A stretch of DNA of 64,000 bases from Cumulibacter soli (GTDB taxonomy: Bacteria; Actinomycetota; Actinomycetes; Mycobacteriales; Antricoccaceae): the NCBI RefSeq assembly GCF_004382795.1, contig NZ_SMSG01000002.1, forward strand, positions 496,001 through 560,000, given 5' to 3'. Shown here in pieces: positions 54,110 through 63,181 of the stretch; positions within the stretch are counted from its first letter, which is position 1; every line of letters starts with the position of its first letter. The notes under the pieces were generated by a model. The model had not been told where the DNA came from. It saw nothing but the letters and a program-made list of their open reading frames with translations, and made no database searches. Both the position numbers and the translations under genes were made by a program.

Positions 54110-54583
54110 TTACCAGCGGTAGTGCGCGAAGGCCTTGTTCGACTCGGCCATCTTGTGCATGTCCTCGCGACGCTTCACGCTGGCTCCGAGGCCGTTGGAC
54201 GCATCCAGGATCTCATTCATCAGACGCTCAGTCATCGTCTTTTCGCGACGCTGACGGCTGTAGGTGACCAACCAACGCAGCGCGAGGGTGTTCGCGCGGC
54301 CCGGCTTGACCTCGACCGGAACCTGGTAGGTCGCGCCACCAACGCGGCGGGACTTAACCTCGAGTGCCGGCTTGATGTTGTCCAGCGCACGCTTGAGGGT
54401 GATGACCGGATCGTTGCCGTCGGCCTTCTCGCGCGCACCTTCAAGAGCGCCGTAGACGATCCGCTCAGCGGTCGAGCGCTTGCCCGACAGCAGGATCTTG
54501 TTTACGAGCGAGGTGACAACGGGGCTGCCGTAAACCGGGTCGTTGATGACCGGACGGCGCGGGGCCGGACCCTTGCGAGGCAT
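54110..54583 (-). CDS. rpsG: 30S ribosomal protein S7
   Basis: 157 residues, [32 protein letters not shown]...; the family signature [25 protein letters not shown] is present. The frame is open upstream, but the ATG at 54583 shares one base with the rpsL stop (TAATG), fixing the start. Confidence 0.97.
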   Translation of the reverse strand: MPRKGPAPRRPVINDPVYGSPVVTSLVNKILLSGKRSTAERIVYGALEGAREKADGNDPVITLKRALDNIKPALEVKSRRVGGATYQVPVEVKPGRANTLALRWLVTYSRQRREKTMTERLMNEILDASNGLGASVKRREDMHKMAESNKAFAHYRW

Positions 54584-54957
54584 TAGCTCTTCTCCTTCTT
54601 GGCGCCGTAACGCGAACGGGCCTGCTTGCGGCCGCGCACACCCTGGGTGTCGAGCGAACCGCGAATGATCTTGTAGCGCACACCGGGCAGGTCCTTCACA
54701 CGGCCACCGCGCACGAGCACGATCGAGTGCTCCTGCAGGTTGTGACCGACGCCAGGAATGTAGGCCGTGACCTCGATACCGCTCGACAGCTTGACGCGCG
54801 CGACCTTGCGCAGCGCCGAGTTCGGCTTCTTCGGGGTCGTCGTGTAAACACGCGTGCACACACCGCGGCGCTGGGGGCTCCCCTTCAGCGCAGGGGTGTT
54901 GGTCTTCGTGACCTTGTCCTGGCGGCCCTTGCGGACCAGCTGCTGGATCGTAGGCAT
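54583..54957 (-). CDS. rpsL: 30S ribosomal protein S12
   Basis: 124 residues, [15 protein letters not shown]...; [19 protein letters not shown] has Lys43, and [14 protein letters not shown] is unaltered, so no classical streptomycin-resistance change is present. The ORF runs 21 nt further upstream; the ATG at 54957 is the family start. First gene of the str operon. The 298 bp upstream (to 55255) hold no gene and should contain its promoter, which I could not place. Confidence 0.97.
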   Translation of the reverse strand: MPTIQQLVRKGRQDKVTKTNTPALKGSPQRRGVCTRVYTTTPKKPNSALRKVARVKLSSGIEVTAYIPGVGHNLQEHSIVLVRGGRVKDLPGVRYKIIRGSLDTQGVRGRKQARSRYGAKKEKS

Positions 54958-55255
54958 ACTGCCTCTTCGTCTCCTCAAACTCGCAGCGACCGCCGGGACG
55001 CGGTGCGCCTGCGCTGCTGCTCTGTGTACTTGCTCGGTTAGTGGTGCGACGTTTCAGTTGTGCTTGACCGGTACCCGCGACCGGGCGTGTCGCGGCGGCG
55101 CCCAATGATACGGCGATCGGGGCATGCACGCGCTCTCACGCAGCACGACCGGCGTGCATGACGCCATACGGCGGGAGCACGAGGAACAACTCTACCCGGC
55201 GCATCGGCGGGGCGTCAAAGCAGGCGGAAAACCAATAGCGTGATCCGGGTCGCCC

Positions 55256-55666
55256 TCAGCGGGCGCCGCCGCGGGGCGCTATCTCGTATCGCACCCTGCC
55301 GTCCTGCTCAAGGAATGCCCGAACTTTGAGGCCGCGCCGCTCGATTGGCCTGGCAACCAGGCCGTGCTGTGTCGCAAGCACTTCAATTCTAGAGCCCTCG
55401 TGCGCGCGGCGCATGGCGGCGCGTGCGCGCGCCGGCAGCGAGAGCGGCCAGGCCAGCAACAGCAACGGCAGCACCGCGATCCACCACGACGTCGCGAGCG
55501 TCTGGGTACGCAGCAGGATGATGAAGCCCGCCACGGCCGCTACCACCGGAAACGTCGCGCCGAGCGCGACTTGTGCGCGCAAGCTCGGCCAGGCAGATGG
55601 CCACACGGTGGGTAACGCAGGTTGCCCAGATCCCGACGTCGGTTCATAGCGGGGATCGTTCGGCAC
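55256..55666 (-). CDS. Small two-helix membrane protein, unknown function
   Basis: 136 residues: VPNDPRYEPTSGS..., a hydrophobic hairpin (about residues 34-75: VALGATFPVVAAVAGFIILL, then TSWWIAVLPLLLLAWPL), and a basic C-terminal domain (RIEVLATQHGLVARPIERRGLKVRAFLEQDGRVRYEI). No family recognised. An ORF extends to 55822, but the GTG at 55666 is preceded by TACTCT and 6 nt, the leaderless pattern seen in neighbours. It lies 70 bp downstream of uppS on the same strand. Confidence 0.65.
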   Translation of the reverse strand: MPNDPRYEPTSGSGQPALPTVWPSAWPSLRAQVALGATFPVVAAVAGFIILLRTQTLATSWWIAVLPLLLLAWPLSLPARARAAMRRAHEGSRIEVLATQHGLVARPIERRGLKVRAFLEQDGRVRYEIAPRGGAR

Positions 55667-55672
55667 GTTGCA

Positions 55673-55678
55673 AGAGTA
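55673..55678 (-). promoter_or_regulatory. -10 box, leaderless start of the two-helix protein gene
   Basis: TACTCT on the minus strand, 6 nt from the GTG at 55666. Confidence 0.5.
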
Positions 55679-55736
55679 CTGGCCGCTCGCCGCGGGTCGT
55701 CCCGCCCTCGGCGCACCGAGTCCCGACTGCGCCGCG

Positions 55737-56564
55737 CTAACCACCGAACCGGCGGTGCCGGCTGGCGTATTCACGGACCGCACGCAGGAAATCCACCCGC
55801 CGAAAGTCGGGCCAGTAGACATCGGAGAAGTAGAACTCCGAGTTGGCGGTCTGCCAGAGCAGGAACCCGGATAGCCGCTGCTCCCCCGACGTACGAATGA
55901 TCAGGTCCGGATCGGGCTGCCCTTTGGTATAGAGGTGCGCTCCGATGTCGTCGAGGTTGATCGATTCGGCAACCTCGTGCAGCGAGTGGCCCTGCGACTC
56001 CGCGGTGCGCAGGGCACCGCGGACGGCATCGACGATCTCCTGCCGGCCGCCGTACCCGACTGCGATGTTGACCACGATCCCGGTCTTGTTATCAGTCGAG
56101 CGGGCGGCCTCGCGCAATTCGGCGGCGGTCTCGGTCGGCAGCAGCTCTAGCGCGCCCATCACCCGAACCCGCCAATCGCGGGCGGACTGGCTCAAGCTGC
56201 GCGCGACATCGACAATGATGCCCAACAACGGGCCAAGTTCCTTCGGGTCGCGGTTGGACAGGTTGTCGGTGGACAGCAGCCAGATCGTGACGACCTCGAC
56301 GCCCAGGTCAGAACTCCAGGTGATCAGATCGTCGAGCTTGCGGCCGCCATACCTGTGTCCGTCGGCGACGTCGAAGCCCATTTCTTTCGCCCAGCGCCGG
56401 TTTCCATCGACGATTACCCCGATGTGCCGGGGAATCTCGGACTGTTGCAGGTCGGCGAGCACGCGGCTCTCATATGCGGTGTACAGCGCGGGGCTGAGTA
56501 AACGCTTCGCTCGCTTGCGCGCTTTGGTCAACTGGCGACGTACGCCGGCGGGGAGATTGGCCAC
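55737..56564 (-). CDS. Cis-prenyltransferase (Z-isoprenyl diphosphate synthase, UppS family)
   Basis: 275 residues. IGVIVDGNRRWAKEMGF (catalytic Asp and substrate phosphate site), YGGRKLDDLITW, and the C-terminal DLIIRTSGEQRLSGFLLWQTANSEFYF are the family signatures. It makes polyprenyl diphosphate by cis condensation of isopentenyl diphosphate. The protein neighbourhood (hemolysin III, DUF255, mca, greA) is that of M. tuberculosis Rv1086, a short-chain Z,E-farnesyl diphosphate synthase, so this may be that type rather than the undecaprenyl/decaprenyl enzyme. GTG at 56564 with TACCCT 6 nt upstream. Confidence 0.88.
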   Translation of the reverse strand: MANLPAGVRRQLTKARKRAKRLLSPALYTAYESRVLADLQQSEIPRHIGVIVDGNRRWAKEMGFDVADGHRYGGRKLDDLITWSSDLGVEVVTIWLLSTDNLSNRDPKELGPLLGIIVDVARSLSQSARDWRVRVMGALELLPTETAAELREAARSTDNKTGIVVNIAVGYGGRQEIVDAVRGALRTAESQGHSLHEVAESINLDDIGAHLYTKGQPDPDLIIRTSGEQRLSGFLLWQTANSEFYFSDVYWPDFRRVDFLRAVREYASRHRRFGG

Positions 56565-56570
56565 CCGCCG

Positions 56571-56576
56571 AGGGTA
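56571..56576 (-). promoter_or_regulatory. -10 box, leaderless start of the cis-prenyltransferase gene
   Basis: TACCCT on the minus strand, 6 nt from the GTG at 56564. Confidence 0.5.
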
Positions 56577-56744
56577 TCGCCTGGCTCGAGTTCGTTCTCG
56601 CAACCCCGTGAGGTGAACTGCGCAGCGCCGTGAAGTGCTCGCGAACACTCCGCGGGTGGACGGTTGTCAGGTTCCGCACCGGACTGTGCAGCAGGGCACA
56701 CGACTTGATCCCCAGAACTCACGCCTGTCCATCACGGCCGGGCG

Positions 56745-56750
56745 TAACGT
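56745..56750 (+). promoter_or_regulatory. -10 box, leaderless start of the hemolysin III gene
   Basis: TAACGT, 6 nt from the ATG at 56757; no SD. Confidence 0.5.
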
Positions 56751-56756
56751 GATCTG

Positions 56757-57494
56757 ATGACGATCACGAGCGCTCCCACCGCCGCTATCGACCACCGTGA
56801 TCTTGAGTTGCGGTTGGCAGAATCCGACTCCGATTACGAACCGCTTGACACCAGGCCCACCTGGCGCGGCTGGATTCATCTCGTTGCGTTCTTTACCGCC
56901 ATCGCGCAAACTGCGGTGCTCGTTCCGTTGGCGGCAGTGCAGAGCGGTCGCGCCGCGCTGGCAGTATCCATTTACTGCGCTGCGATGCTCCTGCTTTTCG
57001 GGACATCGGCCCTGTACCACCGCCGCCGCTGGACCCCGCGCGGCTGGATGGTCATGAAGCGTCTCGACCACTGCATGATCTTCCTGTTTATCGCAGGAAC
57101 GTATGCCCCGTTTGGGCTGATCGCGCTCGACGGCGCCGCGCGGTGGTGGATCCTCGGCGTTGTCTGGAGCGGCGCACTGCTCGGCGTCACGCTGAAGACG
57201 GTGTGGCCTCGGGCCCCGCGATGGCTTGGCGTACCGATCTATATCGCGGTCGGATGGCCCGCCGTGTTCGTGCTTGGGCCGATCCTGGACAACGGTGGCG
57301 TCGCGGCGCTCGTGCTGCTGCTGGTCGGCGGGGTTTGCTACACCGTGGGCGCCGTCTGCTACGCGACCAAACGACCAAACCCACGGCCGGGGCATTTCGG
57401 TTACCACGAGGTGTTCCACGCCTTCACGGTGCTGGCAGCCATCAGCCATTTCATCGCAGTGTTTCTCGTGCTGTACCAAAGTCCGCTGATCTAA
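56757..57494 (+). CDS. Hemolysin III family membrane protein (PAQR-like)
   Basis: 245 residues, seven membrane helices. Conserved PAQR/HlyIII residues are visible: FGTSALYHRRRW (Ser and His), KRLDHCMIFLFIAGTYAP (Asp), and HEVFHAFTVLAAISHF (His-x3-His), a likely metal site. Biochemical function is unsettled; the hemolysin name comes from Bacillus cereus and need not apply. Divergent from the cis-prenyltransferase gene; its end is followed by the dispersed palindrome. Confidence 0.88.
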   Translation: MTITSAPTAAIDHRDLELRLAESDSDYEPLDTRPTWRGWIHLVAFFTAIAQTAVLVPLAAVQSGRAALAVSIYCAAMLLLFGTSALYHRRRWTPRGWMVMKRLDHCMIFLFIAGTYAPFGLIALDGAARWWILGVVWSGALLGVTLKTVWPRAPRWLGVPIYIAVGWPAVFVLGPILDNGGVAALVLLLVGGVCYTVGAVCYATKRPNPRPGHFGYHEVFHAFTVLAAISHFIAVFLVLYQSPLI

Positions 57495-57543
57495 CTGAGA
57501 TCTCGCAGCCCTGACTGAGTTCAACACTCGGCGCGCTCTAAAG

Positions 57544-57602
57544 ACGCAGCGAAATCGGCGAGGCGTCGTTCAGAGTGCGATGCCCTGCCGATTTCGCTGC
57601 GT
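57544..57602. repeat. Dispersed palindromic element, copy B
   Basis: 25-nt arms (22 of 25 paired) around a 9-nt loop; opens ACGCAGCGAAATCGGC, closes GATTTCGCTGCGT and is followed by TTTTTGCGG. Same orientation as copy A (22546-22604). It lies 49 bp past the hemolysin III stop and before the convergent DUF255 gene's end, so it could also serve as terminator. Confidence 0.8.
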
Positions 57603-57646
57603 TTTTTGCGGCGATCGTGGGACTGCCCGGGCTCGGATCCCGGCTA

Positions 57647-57696
57647 CCTGGTCTGGCTAGGGGCGCCTGGTCTGGCGATCGCCATACTTGGTCTGG
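57647..57696. repeat. Three direct copies of CCTGGTCTGG
   Basis: CCTGGTCTGG at 57647 and 57666, and CTTGGTCTGG at 57687: steps of 19 and 21 bp, about two helix turns. They lie in the convergent gap between copy B and the DUF255 gene end. Confidence 0.7.
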
Positions 57697-57719
57697 ACCG
57701 CAGGCAACTTGTGTGCCAG

Positions 57720-59699
57720 CTACCTGTCCCGAAGATCGGCGACCTGTGTCACCGGACGATCGCACACTCCCCCGCGACATGCGAATAGACGCCCGAAGGA
57801 GCCAACGCGGCCAGCCAGCAGCGGCGAAGCTGCCTCATCGTGCCCCACCAGAATGAGCGCCCCCGGCTCGGCGATCTGCCGCGCCTCAACCTCCAGCCGA
57901 CTGGTGTCCTCATCAATTTCAGGGCCGGTGACGACGTAGGTTGGCATGCCGGCCGACCAATTCTGCGCAACGCGCCAGATCGTGCCCGCAGCGTTCGGGG
58001 CTTGTTCCAGCACCGGACTCAGATGCGCGAGCAGACGTTCAACCTCATCGCTGTATGCCCCCTCACCAGTGATCGCGTGCGCGAGCGCGAGCGCATCGAC
58101 GAGGCTGGCGATCCCCGACGGCGTCGGATTGTCGAACACGTCTGCCGGCCGATGGATCAGGTCGCTGTCACTGGGCGCGTCGGCGTACAACGCCTCGTCG
58201 TCGGCAAACAGTGAACGCGCGCGGTCGATGAGGCGTATCGCGATCTCCAGGTATCGCCGCGCGGCGGTCGCCAGGTGCAACCGCAACAGCGCTGCGGCCA
58301 ACGCCGCATAGTCCTCCAACATCCCGCCGACAGATCCTGCAGTGCCGCCGATCGACGCGCGCACCAACACGCCATCAATGACATGAGTGTCGATGAGTAC
58401 GTCGGCGACGCGGCGGGCAGCGATCAGCGCTCGGGTGTTCCCCGTTGCCCGGTACAGATCGCACAAGCCGCTGATTGCAAGCGCGTTCCAGGAGGTGATG
58501 ACCTTGTCGTCGCGGCCGGGTTGCGGACGAGTTGCACGGGCCTCGCGTAGCGCTGCGCGCCACGTCGGCCACTTGGACCCGAGCTCGCTGTCGATCGCGA
58601 CCGCCATCTGCAGCGTTGAGGTTCCGTGTTCGAACGTGCCTTGCTCGGTCACCTTCAGCAACTCAGCCGCCAACTGCGCGTCAGCCTCGCCGAGCACCTC
58701 CGCGAGCTGAGCCGGCGTCCAGGCGTACGTGAGCCCTTCGACCCCATCGGTGTCAGCATCCAGCGACGAGGCGTAGGCACCCGAATCGGTGCGCAAGTCG
58801 CTTTCCAGGAAGTTGACGATCTCCGCGCAGATGCGACTCGCGAGACCGGTGGCGTCGGTCGGGATCCACGCGGCGTACGCCGATAGCAACAACGCGTTGT
58901 CATAGAGCATCTTCTCGAAATGCGGTACGACCCACTGCGCATCGACGCTGTAGCGACTGAACCCACCGGCAAGCTGGTCGTAGATTCCGCCGTACGCCAT
59001 GGCCTTCATAGTGGCCTCGGCCATCTCTCGCGTCCGTTCGTTGCCAGCGCACAGCGCAGGGAGCACGGTCGCCGGCGGGAACTTGGGTGCCGAGCCGAAC
59101 CCGCCGTACTTCGCGTCGAAGACGCCACTGAGCCGTTCGGTCGCGGCAGCGAACGTGTCGGAATCGGGCACCTTGCCACTCTGGTGACCAGCCGTCAGCT
59201 GGCGTTGGCGAATATGGGCGGCGACGGTCCCGGCGGTCTCCAACGCCTGCTCGCGACGCTCGCGCCACGCATCCAGGACCCCATGCAGCAGTTGAGTGAA
59301 CGACGGCATGCCCTGGCGCGGGGACGGCGGAAAGTACGTCCCGCAATAGAACGGTTGCCCGTCAGGCGTCGCGAACACAGTCATCGGCCAGCCGCCCTGG
59401 CCGGTTAACGCGACGGTGGCGGACATATAGACGGCGTCAACGTCGGGACGCTCTTCACGGTCGACCTTGATGCTGACGAAATTCTCGTTGAGCAGCGCGG
59501 CCAGCGCCGGGTCCTCGAAGGACTCGTGCGCCATCACGTGGCACCAATGGCAGGCCGCGTACCCGATGGAGATGAAGACGGGGACGTCGCGGCGACGGGC
59601 TTCGTCGAACGCAGCATCACCCCATTCCTGCCAGTGCACCGGGTTGTCGGCATGCTGCTGCAGATATGGGCTGGTTGCGGCGGACAGTCGATTAGTCAT
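57720..59699 (-). CDS. DUF255 thioredoxin-domain protein (YyaL/SSP411-like)
   Basis: 659 residues. The N-terminal thioredoxin-like domain is MTNRLSAATSPYLQQHADNPVHWQEW... with active-site-like ACHWCHVMAHESFED and VKVDREERPDVD. The C-terminal part is an (alpha/alpha)6-barrel of glycosidase-like or N-acylglucosamine-epimerase-like type (GGIYDQLAGGFSRYSVDAQWVVPHFEKMLYDNA). Function is unknown though the family is very widespread. An ORF extends to 59957, but the ATG at 59699 has GAGGAG upstream and matches the family start. Same neighbour set as Rv1084. Confidence 0.9.
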   Translation of the reverse strand: MTNRLSAATSPYLQQHADNPVHWQEWGDAAFDEARRRDVPVFISIGYAACHWCHVMAHESFEDPALAALLNENFVSIKVDREERPDVDAVYMSATVALTGQGGWPMTVFATPDGQPFYCGTYFPPSPRQGMPSFTQLLHGVLDAWRERREQALETAGTVAAHIRQRQLTAGHQSGKVPDSDTFAAATERLSGVFDAKYGGFGSAPKFPPATVLPALCAGNERTREMAEATMKAMAYGGIYDQLAGGFSRYSVDAQWVVPHFEKMLYDNALLLSAYAAWIPTDATGLASRICAEIVNFLESDLRTDSGAYASSLDADTDGVEGLTYAWTPAQLAEVLGEADAQLAAELLKVTEQGTFEHGTSTLQMAVAIDSELGSKWPTWRAALREARATRPQPGRDDKVITSWNALAISGLCDLYRATGNTRALIAARRVADVLIDTHVIDGVLVRASIGGTAGSVGGMLEDYAALAAALLRLHLATAARRYLEIAIRLIDRARSLFADDEALYADAPSDSDLIHRPADVFDNPTPSGIASLVDALALAHAITGEGAYSDEVERLLAHLSPVLEQAPNAAGTIWRVAQNWSAGMPTYVVTGPEIDEDTSRLEVEARQIAEPGALILVGHDEAASPLLAGRVGSFGRLFACRGGVCDRPVTQVADLRDR

Positions 59700-59967
59700 A
59701 GATCGCTCCTCAACCCGTGCGCATCGGGATTCTCGCGAGACGGGCGAATTTTCGAAAGCCGACGGCTCCCTTGGCGCCCAGCCTAGGAGCAACACCGATA
59801 TCCCGCAGGGCCCGCGACTGGTGTTCCGCGACGTGCGGACAAACATGGATGCGGCGGCGTCCAGCACTCGGGGGTTGCCGAACCCCACCCAGCCGCACCT
59901 CATAGTCGCGATGCGTTGCTGGCGACCAGCGCCTCCGTCGCGCGTGACGCGGACCACACGCCATGAC

Positions 59968-59973
59968 TAGGCT
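59968..59973 (+). promoter_or_regulatory. -10 box, leaderless start of the ferredoxin reductase gene
   Basis: TAGGCT, 7 nt from the ATG at 59981. An earlier in-frame ATG at 59963 lies upstream of the box and is therefore unlikely. Confidence 0.55.
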
Positions 59974-59980
59974 GAAACGC

Positions 59981-60973
59981 ATGGACCAGACCATTGACTG
60001 CGACCTACTCATCGTCGGCGCCGGACCCGCGGGCCTGTTCGCGGCGTACTACGCAGGATTCCGCGAGCTCAGCACCGTCATCGTCGACTCACTGCCCGAG
60101 CCGGGCGGTCAGGTCAGCGCCCTCTACCCCGAGAAAATCATCTACGACGTGGCTGGCTTCCCCGAGATCAAGGGTCAGACGCTCGTCGACCAACTGGTCG
60201 AGCAGGCCGACCAGTACAAGCCAACGTATCTGTTGACACACCGTGCCGAGCACCTTGAGTCTTACGACGAGTACGTCGAGGTCGTGACCAGCAAGGACGC
60301 CGTAATCCATGCGAAAGCAGTGATCATCACCGGCGGAATCGGCACGTTCACGCCGCGCCCGCTGCCTGACGCCGCCGAGTACGAAGGACACGGGCTGCGG
60401 TACTTCGTACCCAAATTGGATGACCTGCGCGATCAAGACGTTCTGATCGTCGGCGGCGGAGATTCGGCATTCGACTGGGCCGAGAGCCTCGAGGGTATCG
60501 CGCGTTCGCGCACTCTGATTCACCGCCGCGAACAGTTTCGCGCGCACGAGGGATCTGTGGCAAAGGTGCTGGCCAGCGACACCGAAGTGCTCACCCCGTT
60601 CGAAGTTGCCAAGATCCATGGCGGTGACGCGATCACCAGCGTCGACATCTTTCACAGCAAGACCGATGAGCGGCGCACTCTCAAGGTCCAAGCGGTTGTG
60701 GCTGCGCTCGGGTTCGTCGCGGACATGGGGGCGTTCGCCTCGTGGGGCATCACCCAGCGCAAGCGTCATCTCGTCGTGGACGCCGCGATGCGCACTAACG
60801 TGCCCCGGGTGTTTGCGGCCGGAGACATCATCGATTACGACAGCGACGCGGACGCAAAGGTGCGGCTGATCGCAGTCGGATTCGGTGAGGCCGCGACCGC
60901 AGTCAACAACGCCGTACCGGTGATCAGGCCCGGGTCGAAGGTGTTCCCCGGGCACTCTTCCGACCCGCATTAG
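59981..60973 (+). CDS. Ferredoxin-NADP+ reductase, thioredoxin-reductase-like type
   Basis: 330 residues. FAD-binding CDLLIVGAGPAGLFAAYYAG; GGQVSALYPEKIIYDVAGFP; NADPH-binding VLIVGGGDSAFDWAESL; and VFAAGDIIDYDSDADAKVRLIAVGFGEAATAVNNA. The redox-active CxxC of thioredoxin reductase is absent, which marks the YumC-type ferredoxin/flavodoxin-NADP+ reductases. It moves electrons between NADPH and ferredoxin in the cytoplasm. Stands alone, convergent with the small membrane protein gene at 61173. Confidence 0.9.
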   Translation: MDQTIDCDLLIVGAGPAGLFAAYYAGFRELSTVIVDSLPEPGGQVSALYPEKIIYDVAGFPEIKGQTLVDQLVEQADQYKPTYLLTHRAEHLESYDEYVEVVTSKDAVIHAKAVIITGGIGTFTPRPLPDAAEYEGHGLRYFVPKLDDLRDQDVLIVGGGDSAFDWAESLEGIARSRTLIHRREQFRAHEGSVAKVLASDTEVLTPFEVAKIHGGDAITSVDIFHSKTDERRTLKVQAVVAALGFVADMGAFASWGITQRKRHLVVDAAMRTNVPRVFAAGDIIDYDSDADAKVRLIAVGFGEAATAVNNAVPVIRPGSKVFPGHSSDPH

Positions 60974-61172
60974 CCTGCTCGGCACGCCGGAGCGACACGT
61001 GCGGAACGGCACGGGCGAGGTGCCACGCGCTACTTTAGGTGCGCACCTGAGACAGATCACCGCTCAGCCAACAGCGGATTGACGACCCAGACGTCAACAG
61101 CGGCGTGACCGGAAGACCGCAGCCCGAGTGACTAGGGACGCCTCAGCCTGGGCGCACTACTACTTGTCGCGG

Positions 61173-61568
61173 TTACTTGTCGCGGTCCTTATTGACCTTC
61201 GCCTTCGCCTTGCGAATTTGCTCAGCCCGCTTTGCTTTCTGATCAGTCGCCAACTGCGTCGGCGTTCCCAACCGCGGCGGCGTCTGCGTACTCAAATCGA
61301 CCGACTCCACCGTCGGGACCGCACTGGTTGCCTTACCGGCAAGGTCCTCCGTCTGCTGCTGACGAGCCTTGCCACCGAAGTTGCCGGGCACCTTGCGGAT
61401 GTGCCGGTTCATCGAGCGGAATAGGAAGATGCAGACCACGACGAATGCCAGCAGCACAAACAAGCCCGTCGGAGCCGCCTTGCCCCATTCCGGATTACCC
61501 TCCGGCGCGTTACTCGGCCCGGCCTCGGCGAGGAGCACATGGGCTCCAGCGACCAATTCACCGATCAT
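61173..61568 (-). CDS. Small single-pass membrane protein downstream of mca (Rv1083-like)
   Basis: 131 residues. N-terminal outside part, one hydrophobic helix at about 35-52 (LFVLLAFVVVCIFLFRSM), then a basic, probably cytoplasmic tail (RKVPGNFGG..., QKAKRAEQIRKAKAKVNKD). The ATG overlaps the mca stop by 4 nt (ATGA), so it is coupled to mca, as in the Rv1082-Rv1083 pair. Function unknown; possibly a partner of mycothiol metabolism, by position only. The 13-bp string TTACTTGTCGCGG at its 3' end is duplicated. Confidence 0.8.
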   Translation of the reverse strand: MIGELVAGAHVLLAEAGPSNAPEGNPEWGKAAPTGLFVLLAFVVVCIFLFRSMNRHIRKVPGNFGGKARQQQTEDLAGKATSAVPTVESVDLSTQTPPRLGTPTQLATDQKAKRAEQIRKAKAKVNKDRDK

Positions 61569-62464
61569 GACGCCTCCTTGCTCAGGTACTCGCGCACACC
61601 GGCGAACAGGTCGTCCTCGGGCATGCTCGAGGTGACGTGCGAGACCGCAAGTTCGTAGTCCTCGGTCGGCCACGCAGTTTGCTGCGCTTCCATCGACACC
61701 GCGAACCACCGCCCTTCGGGATCGACCTGCGTCGCGTGCGCGCGTAACGCATCGTCGCGCACCTCGAAGTACTCGCCACACGGCACCCGGGTGGTGATCC
61801 GGTGAAACATATCGGGCCGATCACCCCAACTCGCGAGCCATTCCTTATAGGCAGCTTCGTGCCCATGCTGTTCAAGATACGCGTCGATGGCTTCCATCCG
61901 CGCGCGCGAGAAATTCATGTGGTAATAGGTCTTCAGCACCTGCCACGGTTCACCGAGCTCCGGGTGGTACGCCGGATCGGCCGCTGCTTCCAAAGCCGCC
62001 ATCGACACCGTGTGGGTCATGATGTGGTCGGGGTGCGGGTACCCACCGTTCTCGTCATACGTCAACATCACGTGCGGGCGGTCCCGGCGAATCATCTCCA
62101 CCAGCCGTGGCACAGTTTCCTCCAACGGCGCCAGCGCGAAGCAGCCCTCCGGGAGCGGCGGCAGCGGGTCCCCCTCCGGCAGACCGGAATCGACGAAGCC
62201 GAGCCACCACTGTTTGACGCCGAGGATCTCGCGCGCGCGTTCCATCTCCGCCCGGCGGATCTCACTGATCCGTTCCCACGTTTCCGGCGTATCGAGTGCC
62301 GGGTTGAGCACGCTGCCCCGTTCACCGCCGGTGCAGGTCACGACCACGACATCTACACCCTCGCGAACGTACCTCGCCATCGTCGCGGCGCCCTTGCTGG
62401 ACTCATCATCTGGATGGGCGTGCACGGCCATCAGGCGCAACTGTTCGGTGTCGTTCATCGGCAT
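61565..62464 (-). CDS. mca: Mycothiol S-conjugate amidase
   Basis: About 299 residues, LmbE/PIG-L deacetylase fold. Zinc site: LMAVHAHPDDESSKGAATMARY and GGYPHPDHIMTH. The stretches GFVDSGLPEGDPLPPLPEGCFAL and SHVTSSMPEDDLFAG favour Mca over MshB. It cleaves mycothiol S-conjugates to glucosaminyl-inositol and a mercapturic acid for export, a detoxification step. ATG at 62464 or 62458; the latter has GGG about 6 nt before it. Divergent from greA. Confidence 0.92.
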   Translation of the reverse strand: MPMNDTEQLRLMAVHAHPDDESSKGAATMARYVREGVDVVVVTCTGGERGSVLNPALDTPETWERISEIRRAEMERAREILGVKQWWLGFVDSGLPEGDPLPPLPEGCFALAPLEETVPRLVEMIRRDRPHVMLTYDENGGYPHPDHIMTHTVSMAALEAAADPAYHPELGEPWQVLKTYYHMNFSRARMEAIDAYLEQHGHEAAYKEWLASWGDRPDMFHRITTRVPCGEYFEVRDDALRAHATQVDPEGRWFAVSMEAQQTAWPTEDYELAVSHVTSSMPEDDLFAGVREYLSKEAS

Positions 62465-62626
62465 CCCTATATTGTTACCGATCCGTCCCGACAAACCGCA
62501 CGCATCCCTGTGACAGTCGCCTCGCCGCACGCCGCGGACGCGTTTGGGCCGCCTCGCGGAACACAGACGGGCCTTGACTTCACATGTACTGTTGGGAGTT
62601 CACTGTCCCCGATGAGGAGTACTCCC

Positions 62627-63115
62627 GTGTCCGATCCCGGCAAGACCTGGCTGACCCAGGCCGCGTTCGACAAGCTGCAGTCGGAGCTCGACGAGCTGAT
62701 CGCCAACCGTCCCGCCGTAGCGGCCGAGATCAACGAACGCCGCGAAGAAGGCGATCTCAAGGAGAACGGCGGTTACCACGCCGCTCGCGAAGAGCAGGGC
62801 AGGCAGGAAGGCCGTATTCGTCAGCTCGAGGAGTTGATCCGCAACGCGGAGATCGGCGAGGCGCCGGATCCGAATTCCGGGGTTGGCATCGGCAGTGTGG
62901 TCACCATTCAGTACGTCGGCGACGACGACACCGAGAAGTTCCTGATCGGCTCGCGCGAAATCGGCGCGACCACGGATCTCCAGGTTTACTCCCCTGAATC
63001 GGCCATCGGTGGCGCGCTTACCGGTCACAAGGTCGGTGACGAGGTCACCTACGAAACGCCCACCGGAGCGAGCATCACCGTGAAGGTGCTCGGGGTCGAG
63101 ACCTTCATCCCGTAA
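62627..63115 (+). CDS. greA: Transcription elongation factor GreA
   Basis: 162 residues. Coiled-coil N-terminal domain with WLTQAAFDKLQSELDELIANRPAVAAEINERREEGDLKENGGYHAAREEQ, where the acidic tip (EEGDLKENGGYH) reaches into RNA polymerase and stimulates RNA cleavage; C-terminal FKBP-like domain. The frame is open far upstream; the GTG at 62627 with GGAG 8 nt before it is the start. Confidence 0.96.
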   Translation: MSDPGKTWLTQAAFDKLQSELDELIANRPAVAAEINERREEGDLKENGGYHAAREEQGRQEGRIRQLEELIRNAEIGEAPDPNSGVGIGSVVTIQYVGDDDTEKFLIGSREIGATTDLQVYSPESAIGGALTGHKVGDEVTYETPTGASITVKVLGVETFIP

Positions 63116-63166
63116 CGGGCGTGATCGCCGGGCCACGCACGCAATAACTCCCTCGCCAGCCGGGGG

Positions 63167-63172
63167 TAGGCT
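63167..63172 (+). promoter_or_regulatory. -10 box before the SGNH hydrolase gene
   Basis: TAGGCT, 9 nt from the ATG at 63182, compatible with a leaderless or very short leader. Confidence 0.45.
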
Positions 63173-63181
63173 GGCCTCATC

